Of a DNA stretch of 64,000 nucleotides, positions 19,805 to 28,000 are shown in pieces (the first letter of the stretch is position 1; the number at the start of each line of letters is the position of its first letter). The notes under the pieces were generated by a model. The model saw nothing but the letters and a program-made list of their open reading frames with translations, was not told the origin of the DNA and did no database searches. Where the stretch lies: contig NZ_JAHVIA010000003.1 in the NCBI RefSeq assembly GCF_019801965.1, forward strand, positions 124,001 through 188,000. Reading direction: 5' to 3'. The stretch is from Salipiger bermudensis. GTDB lineage: Bacteria; Pseudomonadota; Alphaproteobacteria; Rhodobacterales; Rhodobacteraceae. The position numbers were made by a program, and so were the translations under genes.

Positions 19805-20811
19805 CCGTCCGAGACCCCGGCCTCGGCGAAGGTCGCCATGCCATTGTGGCAAGCCAGCGCGCCGCGCAGGATGCCCAGCGCCAGTGCCGCGCCGGAACCT
19901 TCGCCCAGCGCCATGCCGAGATCGAGGATCGGGCGCTTGCCCATCGCCTCCGTCATGCCGCGATGGCCGGGCTCGGCGCTGGCATGGCCGATGAGGCAGT
20001 GATCGAGCAGCGCGGGCCGGGCCGCGAAGAGCGGCGCCACGGCAGCGGTGCAGATGAACCCATCGAGCAGCACCGGGATGCGCGCCAGCCGCGCCGCGAT
20101 CACCGCGCCGCAGATCGCCGCCTGCTCGCGGCCGCCGAGCGCGGCGAGGATCTGGAGGCCCTTCGCGCCGTCATGCAGGGCCACGGCGCGGGCCACGACC
20201 TCGGCCTTGTGGGCAATCGCCGGCGTGTCCGAGCCGGTGCCGCGCCCAACCCAGTCCTTTGCCTCCCCGCCGAACACCGCATGCGCCAGCGCCGCCGCAA
20301 CGGTCGAGTTGCCGATGCCCATCTCGCCGAGGATCAGCACATCGGCCTCCGGGTCCACCGCCTCGGCGCCACGGCGCATGGCGTCGAGCGTCTCGGCCTC
20401 TGTCATGGCGGGGGCTTGGGTGAAATCGGCGGTCGGGCGGTCGAGATCGAGCGCCACCACGGAGAGCGCCGCGCCGCCCAGGGCGCAGAGCTGGTTGATC
20501 GCCGCGCCGCCATGCTCGAAATTGGCCACCATCTGCGCGGTGACCTCCTGCGGGAACGGGTTCACCCCCTGAGCGCAGACGCCGTGGTTGCCGGCGAAGA
20601 CCAGCGCCTGCGCCCGCTCGATCGCGGGCCGCGCGCGTCCCTGCCAGCCGGCGAGGAACACCGCCAGTTCCTCGAGCCGCCCGAGCGAGCCGGGGGGCTT
20701 GGTGAGCTCCATCTGGCGGGCGCGGGCGGCATCGGCGGCGGCAGCGTCGAGGCTCGGAAGCGCAAGCGTTTCGGCGTCTTGCAGCGAGGCAAGCGGCAAG
20801 CGGTCGGTCAT
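19801..20811 (-). CDS. cobT: nicotinate-nucleotide-dimethylbenzimidazole phosphoribosyltransferase
   Basis: A 336-residue cytosolic enzyme that makes alpha-ribazole 5'-phosphate from the lower-ligand base and nicotinate mononucleotide. Family motifs are KPPGSLGRLEELA near the N-terminus, FAGNHGVCAQGVNPFPQEVT, the catalytic region ILGEMGIGNSTVAAAL, and the C-terminal LGMALGEGSGAALAL containing the general-base Glu. The start at 20811 (MTDRLPLASL) is chosen because cobU ends just upstream at 20814. Its stop overlaps the cobS start. Confidence 0.96.
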   Translation of the reverse strand: MTDRLPLASLQDAETLALPSLDAAAADAARARQMELTKPPGSLGRLEELAVFLAGWQGRARPAIERAQALVFAGNHGVCAQGVNPFPQEVTAQMVANFEHGGAAINQLCALGGAALSVVALDLDRPTADFTQAPAMTEAETLDAMRRGAEAVDPEADVLILGEMGIGNSTVAAALAHAVFGGEAKDWVGRGTGSDTPAIAHKAEVVARAVALHDGAKGLQILAALGGREQAAICGAVIAARLARIPVLLDGFICTAAVAPLFAARPALLDHCLIGHASAEPGHRGMTEAMGKRPILDLGMALGEGSGAALALGILRGALACHNGMATFAEAGVSDG

Positions 20812-20813
20812 GT

Positions 20814-21320
20814 CTATTTCACCTTCATCGGGTAGCCCGCGACGCTGAGCCAGAGCTCGTCGCTGACGGCGGCAATTCTCTGGTTCACCAGCCCCGCCGC
20901 GTCGCGGAAGGCGCGGGCCAGCGCGTTCTCGGGCACGATGCCGGCGCCGACCTCGTTGGTGACGAAGACCACCGGGGCGCGCTGCTCCGGCAGGATCGCG
21001 GCCAACGCCTCGGCCTCTCCCTGCCAGTCGTGCTCGGCCAGCATCAGGTTCGACAGCCAGAGCGTCAGGCAATCGACCAGCCGGGGCGCATCGCCATCGC
21101 TGTCGCGCAGCGCCCGGCAGAGGTCCATCGGCTCGGAGATCGTGTGCCATTCGGGGCCGCGCCGGGCCCGATGGCGGGCGATGCGCTCAGTCATCTCGTC
21201 GTCATGCGCCTCGGCGGTGGCGATGTAGATCGCAGGGCTGCCCAGCGCGAGCGTCATGCGCTCGGCCAGCCGGCTCTTGCCCGAGCGCACACCGCCGGTG
21301 ATGAGGATCGACTTTCCCAT
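20814..21320 (-). CDS. cobU: bifunctional adenosylcobinamide kinase / guanylyltransferase
   Basis: A 168-residue bifunctional enzyme phosphorylating adenosylcobinamide and transferring GMP to it. The P-loop GGVRSGKS occupies residues 9-16; His50 in RIARHRARRG corresponds to the guanylylated His; the VTNEVGAGIVPEN motif follows at about 115-127. Length is normal. It heads the cobU-cobT-cobS unit, separated by two bases from cobT, and is divergent from cobC with only 43 bases between the start codons. No cobalamin riboswitch fits in that gap. Confidence 0.96.
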   Translation of the reverse strand: MGKSILITGGVRSGKSRLAERMTLALGSPAIYIATAEAHDDEMTERIARHRARRGPEWHTISEPMDLCRALRDSDGDAPRLVDCLTLWLSNLMLAEHDWQGEAEALAAILPEQRAPVVFVTNEVGAGIVPENALARAFRDAAGLVNQRIAAVSDELWLSVAGYPMKVK

Positions 21321-21363
21321 AAGCCCGTGACAAAGCAGGTTCCGCGCGATTTGGAAAGCCCGC

Positions 21364-21954
21364 ATGAGACCGCCCGAGACCAACGAGTTGCTGCTGATCC
21401 GCCACGCCCCCGCCGACCATGGAGGGCGGCTTTGCGGCCGCACCGACGTGCCGGCGCTGCTGCCGGAAGAGGATGTGATGGCGCCCCTGCGAGGCTGGCT
21501 TGCCGGCTGTTCGAGGCTGGTGAGCAGCCCGGCGCAACGCTGCGTGCAGACCGCGGAGGCGCTGTTTCCGAAGCGCGCCGTTGCGGTCGATGAGCGGCTC
21601 TGGGAGCAGGATTTCGGAGCCCATGACGGGCTGCGCTTTTCCGAGCTGCCCGATCTCGGAGTAATGGATCGCGAGACATTGGCGGCGCATTGTCCCCCGG
21701 GCGGCGAGAGTTTCGCGGCGATGGCCGCGCGGGTCTCGCCCGCGTTGATGGCGCTGGCGCAGGAGGCAAGGGCCGGCGGACCGGTGGCGGTGGTGGCGCA
21801 TGCGGGCACGGCGCGCGCGGCGCTGGGGCTGGCGCTCGATCTGCCTTCGGCGGGGCTCGGCTTCGAGATCGCGCCGCTCTCCGTCACCCGGCTGCGCTGC
21901 CACGCGGACGGGCTCTCGATCATCGCGACCAACTGGGCGGGGCCGGGCGCATGA
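21364..21954 (+). CDS. cobC: histidine phosphatase, probable alpha-ribazole phosphatase
   Basis: A 196-residue histidine phosphatase. The catalytic RHA motif places the nucleophile at His14; CGRTDVP, the EQDFG segment (LWEQDFGAHDG) and the second catalytic His in VAHAGTARAAL complete the active site. In this location, between cobU and cobD, it is best read as CobC, removing the 5'-phosphate from alpha-ribazole phosphate or cobalamin phosphate. Its stop overlaps the cobD ATG as ATGA. Gene context, not sequence alone, supports the cobalamin role. Confidence 0.85.
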   Translation: MRPPETNELLLIRHAPADHGGRLCGRTDVPALLPEEDVMAPLRGWLAGCSRLVSSPAQRCVQTAEALFPKRAVAVDERLWEQDFGAHDGLRFSELPDLGVMDRETLAAHCPPGGESFAAMAARVSPALMALAQEARAGGPVAVVAHAGTARAALGLALDLPSAGLGFEIAPLSVTRLRCHADGLSIIATNWAGPGA

Positions 21955-22893
21955 TCTTTGCCGGGATGATGGCGGTGGGCTTCGCGATCGACGCCGCGCT
22001 GGGTTGGCCGAAAGCGCTGTTCGCAGTGTTGAAACACCCTGTGGTCTGGCTCGGAGCGCTGATCTCGGCGCTCGAAGGCAGGCTAAACGAGGGGCCGCCC
22101 TCCCGACGCCGCGCGATGGGTGGGCTGACGGTGATCCTGGTGCTGAACGCCGCGCTGATCCCGGCGCTGCTGCTGCAGCTTGCGCTGCCGGAGGGGCTCG
22201 CGTGGGTGATCCTCGGCGGCGTCCTGGCCTGGCCGCTGCTGGCGGTGCGCTCGATGCACGACCACGTGGCCGCAGTGGCGAAGCCGCTGGCGCGAGGCGA
22301 TCTCTTCGCCGCGCGGCAGGCGGTGGCGATGATCGTCGGGCGGGATCCGCAAAAGCTCGGGCAGGCGGGCGTGGCCCGCGCCGCGCTCGAGAGCCTGGCC
22401 GAGAACAGCTCCGACGGCATCGTCGCGCCGCTGTTCTGGGGCGTGATCGGCGGGCTTCCGGGCATCGCTGCCTACAAGGCGATCAACACGATGGATTCGA
22501 TGATCGGCCATCGCAACGACCGCTACGAGGATTTCGGCAAGGCGGCGGCGCGGCTCGACGACCTCGTGAACCTCGTCCCTGCGCGGCTCACCGGCTTGCT
22601 CTTCGCGCTGGCCTCGGGCCGCCCGGCCCGGGCGATCCGCGTGATGCGGCGCGACGCGCGCCAGCACCGCTCGCCCAATGCCGGCTGGCCCGAGGCGGCG
22701 ATGGCCGGGGCCCTGCCGGTGCGGCTTTCCGGGCCACGGGTCTATGGCGACGTGATCGCTGACGAGCCCTGGGTCAATGGCGCGGCGCCCGACCCGGACG
22801 CGCACGCCCTGAAGCGCGGCCTGGCGCTCTACCGCCGCACGATGCTTCTGACCGCGCTGCTGCTGATCCTCCTTGCCCTTCCATGGCCCCTAG
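21951..22893 (+). CDS. cobD: adenosylcobinamide-phosphate synthase CobD, natural stop lost by apparent frameshift
   Basis: Membrane enzyme attaching aminopropanol phosphate to adenosylcobyric acid. Motifs fit CobD: LESLAENSSDGIVAPLFWG, YKAINTMDSMIGHRNDRY, and the terminal PDPDAHALKRGLALYRRT followed by a last helix. The family normally ends here, at about 310 residues. The frame from 21951 does not stop until 23652-23654, giving 567 residues whose tail is antisense to the response-regulator gene. A TAG at 22891-22893, just after a CCCC run at 22887-22890, is one base out of frame. One inserted base near that run would explain it, as natural mutation or sequence error. The given end marks the presumed original stop. 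Confidence 0.85.
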
Positions 22894-23606
22894 ATCGCTA
22901 CTCGGTCGGCCAGCCTGTCCTGCACCAGCCCGGCGACGCGGGCGATGTCGGCCTTGGTCGGGCGGCCCTCGAATCGGGCCTCGGCCAGCCCCTCGGCGGC
23001 GCGCTGCAATACGACATCCCCGGCGCTCACTGCCACGCCGCGCAGGAACTGGGTGACGTAATCGAGCATACGCTCGTCGCCATCATCGCCCAGCACGTCC
23101 GCCGCCAGCGCCATATCATCGCGATAGGCCAGCGGATCAGGGCAAATCGGCTCCTCCACCGCCATGCGCATCCCCGAAGGCCGCCGGTCGGCCGGCAGGT
23201 GCGAGATGATCTCGGACTGGAAACGCAGCACGCTCTCCACCGGCTTTGCGAGGAAACCATCCGCCCCGGCCGCGAGCGCCACATCCTCGGCGAAGCTGTC
23301 ACCGCTGGTGCCGAGGATCACCCCCACCCGAGGCAGCGCCGAGACCATCTCCGCGATCAGCTCGGCGCCGCAGCCATCGGGCAGGCCGAGATCGACGATC
23401 GCCACACTGGGGCGGTAGACGTTGAGATGGCGACGCGCCGAGAGCAGGCAATCGGCGCGACGAATCCGCGCGCCGCTGCGCAGGCAGAGCAGGCGCATGG
23501 CATCGCTGGCGAAGCGGCTGTCTTCGACCACGAGCACCGTCATGCCCAGCAGCGGCCGTGTGGCACTGGGGCGCGGCAGGTGGGGCTGCCCATCCGAGTC
23601 GGTCAT
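22890..23606 (-). CDS. response regulator with receiver domain
   Basis: A 238-residue protein with an N-terminal receiver domain at about residues 20-140: VLVVEDSRFASDAM, the phospho-acceptor Asp in AIVDLGLPDG, Thr in ILGTSGDS, and Lys in FLAKPVE. The remaining 100 residues contain no helix-turn-helix, GGDEF or EAL that I recognise and are mostly helical, so the output is unknown. The start at 23606 (MTDSDGQPH) follows GGAGGATCAGA, which decides against upstream starts. No histidine kinase is adjacent. Its stop TAG shares CTAG with the displaced stop of cobD, so the genes were originally tail to tail. Confidence 0.9.
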   Translation of the reverse strand: MTDSDGQPHLPRPSATRPLLGMTVLVVEDSRFASDAMRLLCLRSGARIRRADCLLSARRHLNVYRPSVAIVDLGLPDGCGAELIAEMVSALPRVGVILGTSGDSFAEDVALAAGADGFLAKPVESVLRFQSEIISHLPADRRPSGMRMAVEEPICPDPLAYRDDMALAADVLGDDGDERMLDYVTQFLRGVAVSAGDVVLQRAAEGLAEARFEGRPTKADIARVAGLVQDRLADRVAI

Positions 23607-23736
23607 TCTGATCCTCCATCTGGCACTAAAGTCAGGATTGCCGGTTGCCCCTAACGGAGGGTTAACGCTCGCAGCATCTTGCGAACTCAGCCCCCCGCGG
23701 GCGATAACCATCGCGATCTGAGAGAGGAGACCCGCC

Positions 23737-24141
23737 ATGATCGGCCGTCTTAACCATGTCGCCATCGCCGTGCCCGACCTCGAGGCGGCGGCGGAGCAAT
23801 ACCGCAGCACGCTTGGCGCCAAGGTCGGCGCCCCACAGGACGAGCCCGATCACGGCGTCACGGTGATCTTCATCGAGCTGCCCAACACCAAGATCGAGCT
23901 GCTCTACCCGCTGGGAGAGAACTCGCCGATCCAGGGGTTCCTCGACAAGAACCCCTCCGGCGGCATTCACCATGTCTGCTACGAGGTCGACGACATCCTC
24001 GCCGCCCGCGATCACCTGAAGGAAAGCGGCGCAAGGGTGCTGGGCACCGGCGAGCCGAAGATCGGCGCACATGGCAAGCCGGTGCTGTTCCTGCATCCGA
24101 AGGATTTTCAGGGCACGCTGGTGGAACTCGAGCAGGTCTGA
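23737..24141 (+). CDS. mce: methylmalonyl-CoA epimerase
   Basis: A 134-residue vicinal oxygen chelate enzyme interconverting (2R)- and (2S)-methylmalonyl-CoA. Metal ligands are His7 in NHVAIAV, the central His in GGIHHVCYEV, and the closing Glu in GTLVELEQV. The insert EPDHGVTVIFIELPNTKIEL and the PKIGAHGKPVLFLHPKDF block are typical. It is cytosolic and serves propionyl-CoA oxidation or the ethylmalonyl-CoA pathway. The DUF1467 gene follows 30 bases downstream and is probably cotranscribed, as is common in Rhodobacteraceae. Confidence 0.95.
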   Translation: MIGRLNHVAIAVPDLEAAAEQYRSTLGAKVGAPQDEPDHGVTVIFIELPNTKIELLYPLGENSPIQGFLDKNPSGGIHHVCYEVDDILAARDHLKESGARVLGTGEPKIGAHGKPVLFLHPKDFQGTLVELEQV

Positions 24142-24171
24142 GCCTATCTCGGGCCGAAAGGGAGGCTTTCC

Positions 24172-24459
24172 ATGGGATTCACATCCGGGCTCGTGCTCTA
24201 TGCCGTCATCTGGTTCATGACCTTCCTGGTCGTGATCCCGTTCCGGCTCGAAACCCAGGGCGACCGCGGCGAGGTGGTCGAGGGCACCCACGCCAGCAGC
24301 CCCGAGGTCCACAATCTCAAGCGCAAGGCGCTGATCACCACGGTGATCGCGCTGGCGCTCTGGGCGGTGATCGCCGGGGTCATCATCTCGGGCGTCATCA
24401 CGGTGCGCGAGCTCGACAGCTGGATGTTCAACCGCATGGGCCCCCCCTCCGGACTCTGA
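24172..24459 (+). CDS. DUF1467 family membrane protein
   Basis: A 95-residue protein with two membrane helices, at about residues 5-23 (LVLYAVIWFMTFLVVIPF) and 58-80 (TTVIALALWAVIAGVIISGVI), separated by a polar loop. The IWFMTFLVVIPFRL and GTHASSPE stretches identify DUF1467. Its role is unknown. A GGGAGG ribosome site precedes the ATG. It is the second gene after mce and ends before a strong terminator at 24512-24543. Confidence 0.9.
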   Translation: MGFTSGLVLYAVIWFMTFLVVIPFRLETQGDRGEVVEGTHASSPEVHNLKRKALITTVIALALWAVIAGVIISGVITVRELDSWMFNRMGPPSGL

Positions 24460-24511
24460 GAGGCGTCACGCCGGCCAGAGGCCCCGAGCGCCTTGCGGCG
24501 AGACGACCTGT

Positions 24512-24543
24512 GCGGCGCGCTTTTGGCGCGCCGCTCCGTTTTT
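24512..24543 (+). terminator. rho-independent terminator of mce-DUF1467
   Basis: Nine-base perfect stem GCGGCGCGC / GCGCGCCGC with loop TTTTG, followed by TCCG and a run of five Ts. It lies 52 bases after the DUF1467 stop. Confidence 0.88.
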
Positions 24544-24574
24544 CAAAGTCTTTGCAGCGTCAGACCCGAAGGCA

Positions 24575-25279
24575 TCATGCCCGCAGGCGCTTAGCCTCCA
24601 GCCGGTGGAACAGGTGGGTGAAGGTGGCCGCGCCGAGGATCGGCACCAGCAGGTTCACCAGCGGGATGGTCAGCGGCACCGCCATCAGCACGCCGGCGAT
24701 CCAGATCGTCACGAAGTAGCGCTTGCGCAGCTGCGCCGCCCCGTCACGCCCGACCCGGCGGATCGCCGCGAGGGTGAAATATTCCCGTCCCAGCAGGAAG
24801 CCGTTCAACCCCCAGAAGATGAACGGCGCCAGCGGCGCGAGGAAGATGTAGAGCACCAGCGCGATGATGTTGGCGCCGATCAGCACGCCCAGGAAGGCCA
24901 GCGAATCGCGAATGTTGTCGATCAGCGACAGCTCGTTTGCGGGCCCCAGCGCCGGGTAGTGCCGGTCTTCCACCGCCTGCGCCACGTCGTCGAGGAAGAT
25001 GCCGGTGATCGCCGAGGCCACCGGCACCATCAGGAACACCGACAAGAGCAGCATCAACGGGATCGCGCCCCAGCTGATGGCGTCGTCGACCCAGGTCACG
25101 GTGCCGATCCAGGGCAGCGACACGCTGTCGCCGAGGAACCAGCCCACCACCTGCACGAAGACCACGTAGAAGGCGACGAAGATCGCCACGGTGATGCCGA
25201 GCCCCTTGGCCAAGACCGCCTGGAAGCGGCGATCGCCGAGCTGGCCGACGGCGGCGAGGAAGGATGAGGCCGGGATCAT
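24575..25279 (-). CDS. EI24 domain membrane protein
   Basis: A 234-residue inner-membrane protein of the EI24/CysZ-like family. Hydrophobic helices are at about 25-50, 68-95, 135-165 and 200-225. The sequences SSFLAAVGQLGDRRF, LNGFLLGREYFTLAAIRR and LVNLLVPILGAATFTHLFHR are the family's recognisable blocks. In Escherichia coli the related CysZ carries sulfate, but the alphaproteobacterial EI24 group is not functionally defined. The start overlaps the nitroreductase stop as ATGA, so the two genes form an operon with nitroreductase first. Confidence 0.9.
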   Translation of the reverse strand: MIPASSFLAAVGQLGDRRFQAVLAKGLGITVAIFVAFYVVFVQVVGWFLGDSVSLPWIGTVTWVDDAISWGAIPLMLLLSVFLMVPVASAITGIFLDDVAQAVEDRHYPALGPANELSLIDNIRDSLAFLGVLIGANIIALVLYIFLAPLAPFIFWGLNGFLLGREYFTLAAIRRVGRDGAAQLRKRYFVTIWIAGVLMAVPLTIPLVNLLVPILGAATFTHLFHRLEAKRLRA

Positions 25280-25854
25280 TCCGACACCCACGTCGTGATG
25301 GCGTCGAGATCCGGGCGCGGGCGCTCAGGCGGGGCCGAGCTCTCGGTGCCGATATGCAGGAAGCCGGCGATGCGCTCCTGCGGTGCGAGGCCCAGCGTGT
25401 CTTCGACGAAGGGGCGGTCCTCGGCGATCCAGCCGGAGAGCCAGTTGGCGCCCCAGCCGCTGGCCAGCGCCGCGTTGAGCAGCGCCAGGCACACCGCGCC
25501 GGCGGAATAGGTCTGCTCGATCGCCGGCACCTTGGGGCTGTCTTTCGGCGATTCGACGACCGCCACGCAGAGCGGACTGTCGGCAAACTGCGCCCGGGCC
25601 TTGTCGGCCTGTGCCGGCTCGAAGCCCAGCGCCGCGCCGCGCCCTGCCGCCGCCGTGGCCAGCCGCTGCAGCGCCGCGCCTTCCAGCACGATGAAGCGCC
25701 ACGGCTCGAGCTTGCCGTGATCGGGGCTGCGGGCGGCGGCGGTGAGGAGCGGCATCAGCGCCGCGCGGTCGGGGGCCGGGCCGGTCAGCGTCTTGGCCGG
25801 GCGCGAGCGGCGGCTCAGCAGGAAGTCCATCGCGGCGGGGTTCGGTGTGGGCAT
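25276..25854 (-). CDS. nitroreductase family protein
   Basis: A 192-residue FMN-dependent nitroreductase-fold protein. The N-terminal LSRRSRPAK phosphate-binding segment, SPDHGKLEPWRFIVLEG, and the C-terminal GLAPQERIAGFLHIGTES are characteristic of the YdjA-like group, which lacks some FMN-domain residues and has unknown substrates. The start at 25854 is favoured over 25860 because AGGAG lies six bases upstream of it. It is translationally coupled to the EI24 gene downstream. Confidence 0.9.
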   Translation of the reverse strand: MPTPNPAAMDFLLSRRSRPAKTLTGPAPDRAALMPLLTAAARSPDHGKLEPWRFIVLEGAALQRLATAAAGRGAALGFEPAQADKARAQFADSPLCVAVVESPKDSPKVPAIEQTYSAGAVCLALLNAALASGWGANWLSGWIAEDRPFVEDTLGLAPQERIAGFLHIGTESSAPPERPRPDLDAITTWVSE

Positions 25855-25971
25855 GCGCATCTCCTTGACGGTCCGACCCTATGTCAGGCTTTGGCCCGCG
25901 GGATTCAACCGCCCGCGTTGCCCGGGGCGCCCTCGGCTGCTAAGCGAACGCCATCCCGGCGAGGAAGGACG

Positions 25972-26235
25972 ATGCACATGGCCAAGGCCACGCTGGCCCA
26001 TCTGGCGACCCCCGGCACCACGCTTGAGCTGCGCGTGACACCCAAGGCCTCGCGCAACGAGATCCGGGAGGAGGACGGCCTGCTCAGGGTCTACGTCACC
26101 ACGGTGCCCGAGGACGGCAAGGCCAATGCCGCAGTGCAGAAGCTGCTGGCCAAGGCGCTCGGCGTGCCGAAATCGCGGCTGGTGCTGGTGCGCGGGGCGA
26201 CCTCGCGCGACAAGGCGTTCCGGATCGCGGCCTGA
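25972..26235 (+). CDS. DUF167 (YggU-type) protein
   Basis: An 87-residue DUF167 protein. Family pattern: LELRVTPKASRNEI, LRVYVTTVPEDGKAN, KSRLVLVRGATSRDK. The protein has a small alpha/beta fold and no established biochemical role. Two ATGs (25972 and 25978) are possible; GAGGAAGG precedes both. It stops three bases before the end of the convergent gene at 26239-26493. Confidence 0.92.
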   Translation: MHMAKATLAHLATPGTTLELRVTPKASRNEIREEDGLLRVYVTTVPEDGKANAAVQKLLAKALGVPKSRLVLVRGATSRDKAFRIAA

Positions 26236-26238
26236 GCC

Positions 26239-26493
26239 TCACTCCTCCTCGTCGCCCTCGCCATCCTCGTCGCGAACGTAGACGCCTTCGGGCAGGTTGA
26301 TCGCGGCCGCGAGGTCGCGCATCTGGGTCATGGAAAGGGTGATCTTGTTCACCTTGTCGGTGCGCGGATCATACTGCTCGACGGTGACGCATTCCTCGAA
26401 CCCCATGACGATGACGTCTTCCTGGAGATGGGTGCTGCCCTCGTCGACAAGGGTGACGACCGTGGCGTCGAATTCGTGCTCGATGCTAAACAT
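26239..26493 (-). CDS. small acidic conserved protein
   Basis: An 84-residue acidic protein beginning MFSIEHEFDATVVTLVDEG and ending in an acidic tail (DEDGEGDEEE). The central part alternates hydrophobic and polar residues in short strands. Conserved small proteins of this kind are common in Rhodobacteraceae, but I know no function. It is convergent with the DUF167 gene. It has no membrane segment, signal peptide or cysteine. Confidence 0.75.
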   Translation of the reverse strand: MFSIEHEFDATVVTLVDEGSTHLQEDVIVMGFEECVTVEQYDPRTDKVNKITLSMTQMRDLAAAINLPEGVYVRDEDGEGDEEE

Positions 26494-26631
26494 GGGATCA
26501 GCCTAGCCCAGCCGGAATCCGCTGCCTATCCCGAAAAGCCACGGCCCCGAGAGCCGTGACAGCGAGCCACTGGCGCTGCGGCCGCGCGCCACCTATGGTG
26601 ATCGAAACCCTCTTGCGATCGGAGCCTGTTC

Positions 26632-27333
26632 TTGATCCTCCGCCTCCTGCTTCCCGCCCTTCTCCTGCCGCTCGCCGCCTGCGAGGTCGCCCCGGTCACG
26701 ATGAGCCCGGAACAGGCCGCCACCCGCGCCGAGGCGGAGCGCGCCACCCGGCAATTCGTCGATGTCGCCAGCCGGATCGAGCCGATCGCCGAGTCCGAGT
26801 GCCGCCGCTCCGCGCCCCGGCTCAACTGCGATTACCTGATCGTGGTCGATGACCGTCCCGGGCAGGACGCCAACGCGTTCCAGACGCTCGACCGGCAGGG
26901 CCGCCCGATCATCGCCTTCAATCTCGCGCTCATCGCCTCGGTCGAGAATGCCGACGAGCTGGCCTTTGTCATGGGTCATGAGGCATCTCACCACATTCTC
27001 GGCCATCTGGCGCGAGTCGAAGAGGATGCCGCCATCGGCGCGATCATCTTCTCGGGCCTGGCAGAGATGTCGGGCGCCGATGCGGCCACGGTGCGCTCGG
27101 CCGAGGAGTTCGGCGCCAGCGTCGGGGCACGCAGCTTTTCCAAGGAATACGAGCTCGAGGCGGACCAGCTCGGCACGATCCTGACCATGCGCGCCGGCTA
27201 TGATCCGATTCTCGGGGCGGAGTTCTTCATGCGCATCCCCGATCCGGGCGAGAAATTCCTCGGCAGCCACCCGCCCAACGCCGCCCGCATCGCCATCGTC
27301 AGACGCACGGCGGCGGCCTACGCCACCAACTGA
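26632..27333 (+). CDS. M48 family metallopeptidase, lipoprotein
   Basis: A 233-residue zinc metallopeptidase of family M48 exported as a lipoprotein: MILRLLLPALLLPLAAC ends in a lipobox with Cys17. The HExxH motif HEASHH begins at His116, and the third zinc ligand is the Glu in YELEADQLG. Homologues such as BepA/LoiP are periplasmic proteases or chaperones for outer-membrane proteins. There are no TPR repeats, so this is the minimal form. It starts with TTG at 26632 behind CGGAGCC. It is monocistronic, with the FNR-type box of the next operon 17 bases after its stop. Confidence 0.92.
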   Translation: MILRLLLPALLLPLAACEVAPVTMSPEQAATRAEAERATRQFVDVASRIEPIAESECRRSAPRLNCDYLIVVDDRPGQDANAFQTLDRQGRPIIAFNLALIASVENADELAFVMGHEASHHILGHLARVEEDAAIGAIIFSGLAEMSGADAATVRSAEEFGASVGARSFSKEYELEADQLGTILTMRAGYDPILGAEFFMRIPDPGEKFLGSHPPNAARIAIVRRTAAAYATN

Positions 27334-27349
27334 TCCCAACTCCCGGCCG

Positions 27350-27363
27350 TTGACATGCATCAA
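27350..27363. promoter_or_regulatory. FNR/FnrL-type binding site
   Basis: TTGAC-ATGC-ATCAA matches the FNR-family consensus TTGAT-N4-ATCAA at nine of ten positions. Its centre (27356.5) is 41.5 bases upstream of about 27398, and a weak -10 (TAGGCT, 27386-27391) agrees with that start point. This is the class II activator layout. It lies 62 bases before the first of three DUF6455 genes and predicts induction at low oxygen. Confidence 0.7.
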
Positions 27364-27424
27364 GGGCAGGGCTGCCCTGCGCTGCTAGGCTTGTCGCAGT
27401 CCAACTCTGCAACTTCCGGGAGAT

Positions 27425-27688
27425 ATGACGATGCCTAGCCGCACCGACTACACGCGCCATGCCCGGCTTGTCGACCATATGGCCGGCACGCTCGGTATCG
27501 ACCTCGAAGAACAGATGATGCGTGGCAGGATCACCGCATCGCAGATCCACGACGCGGTGCTCAGCTGCACCGGCTGCACCCAGCCCTGCGCCTGCGACGC
27601 CTGGCTCGCCGCCCAGACCGAGACCGCCCCCGACGCCCCGAGCTATTGCCGCAACGTGGCGCTGTTCGACGCGCTGCGCGACACCTGA
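27425..27688 (+). CDS. DUF6455 family protein, copy 1
   Basis: An 87-residue DUF6455 protein, first of three tandem paralogs. Pattern: RHARLVDHMAGTLGIDLEE, then CTGCTQPCACDAWL and a late Cys in SYCRN. Four cysteines are thus shared with copies 2 and 3 (CxxC, a third Cys four to six residues on, and the Cys before an Asn). The set suggests metal or iron-sulfur binding, but no function is established. It is small, cytosolic and without a signal peptide. The FNR-type box upstream and copy 2 five bases after its stop place it first in an oxygen-responsive operon. Confidence 0.88.
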   Translation: MTMPSRTDYTRHARLVDHMAGTLGIDLEEQMMRGRITASQIHDAVLSCTGCTQPCACDAWLAAQTETAPDAPSYCRNVALFDALRDT

Positions 27689-27692
27689 CCCC

Positions 27693-27995
27693 ATGAGCAA
27701 GGACAAGACCATGTTCGACACCCGGCCCAACCAGCCGCTTGGAGACACCAAGGATCATTACTGGCTCGTGCAGCGCATGGCACGGGCCAACGGAACCGAT
27801 CTGGTGAGCGCCGCCGAAGAGGGCGCGCTGAGCCAGGAAGACTGGGCCGCGATGGTGCATCGCTGCCGCGCCTGCAAATGGACCGAAGGCTGCAAGCGCT
27901 GGCTGTCGCATCCGGAGACCGCGCTGCGGGAGACCCCCGAAGGCTGCGTGAACCGGCAGCATTTCGCGGCTCTACAAGCAGGAACAGAAGAGTAG
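27693..27995 (+). CDS. DUF6455 family protein, copy 2
   Basis: A 100-residue DUF6455 paralog. After a 20-residue variable N-terminus come HYWLVQRMARANGTDLVSA, the cysteine block CRACKWTEGCKRWL and GCVN near the end. The start at 27693 (MSKDKTMFD) is four bases after the stop of copy 1; a second ATG lies at 27711. Copy 3 starts six bases after its stop. Tight spacing implies one mRNA from the FNR-type promoter. Confidence 0.87.
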   Translation: MSKDKTMFDTRPNQPLGDTKDHYWLVQRMARANGTDLVSAAEEGALSQEDWAAMVHRCRACKWTEGCKRWLSHPETALRETPEGCVNRQHFAALQAGTEE

Positions 27996-28000
27996 AGACA

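Noticed and set aside
21321-21363. Possible cobalamin riboswitch before cobU or cobC
   Set aside because: The gap is only 43 bases, far too short for that riboswitch, and no B12-box sequence is present.
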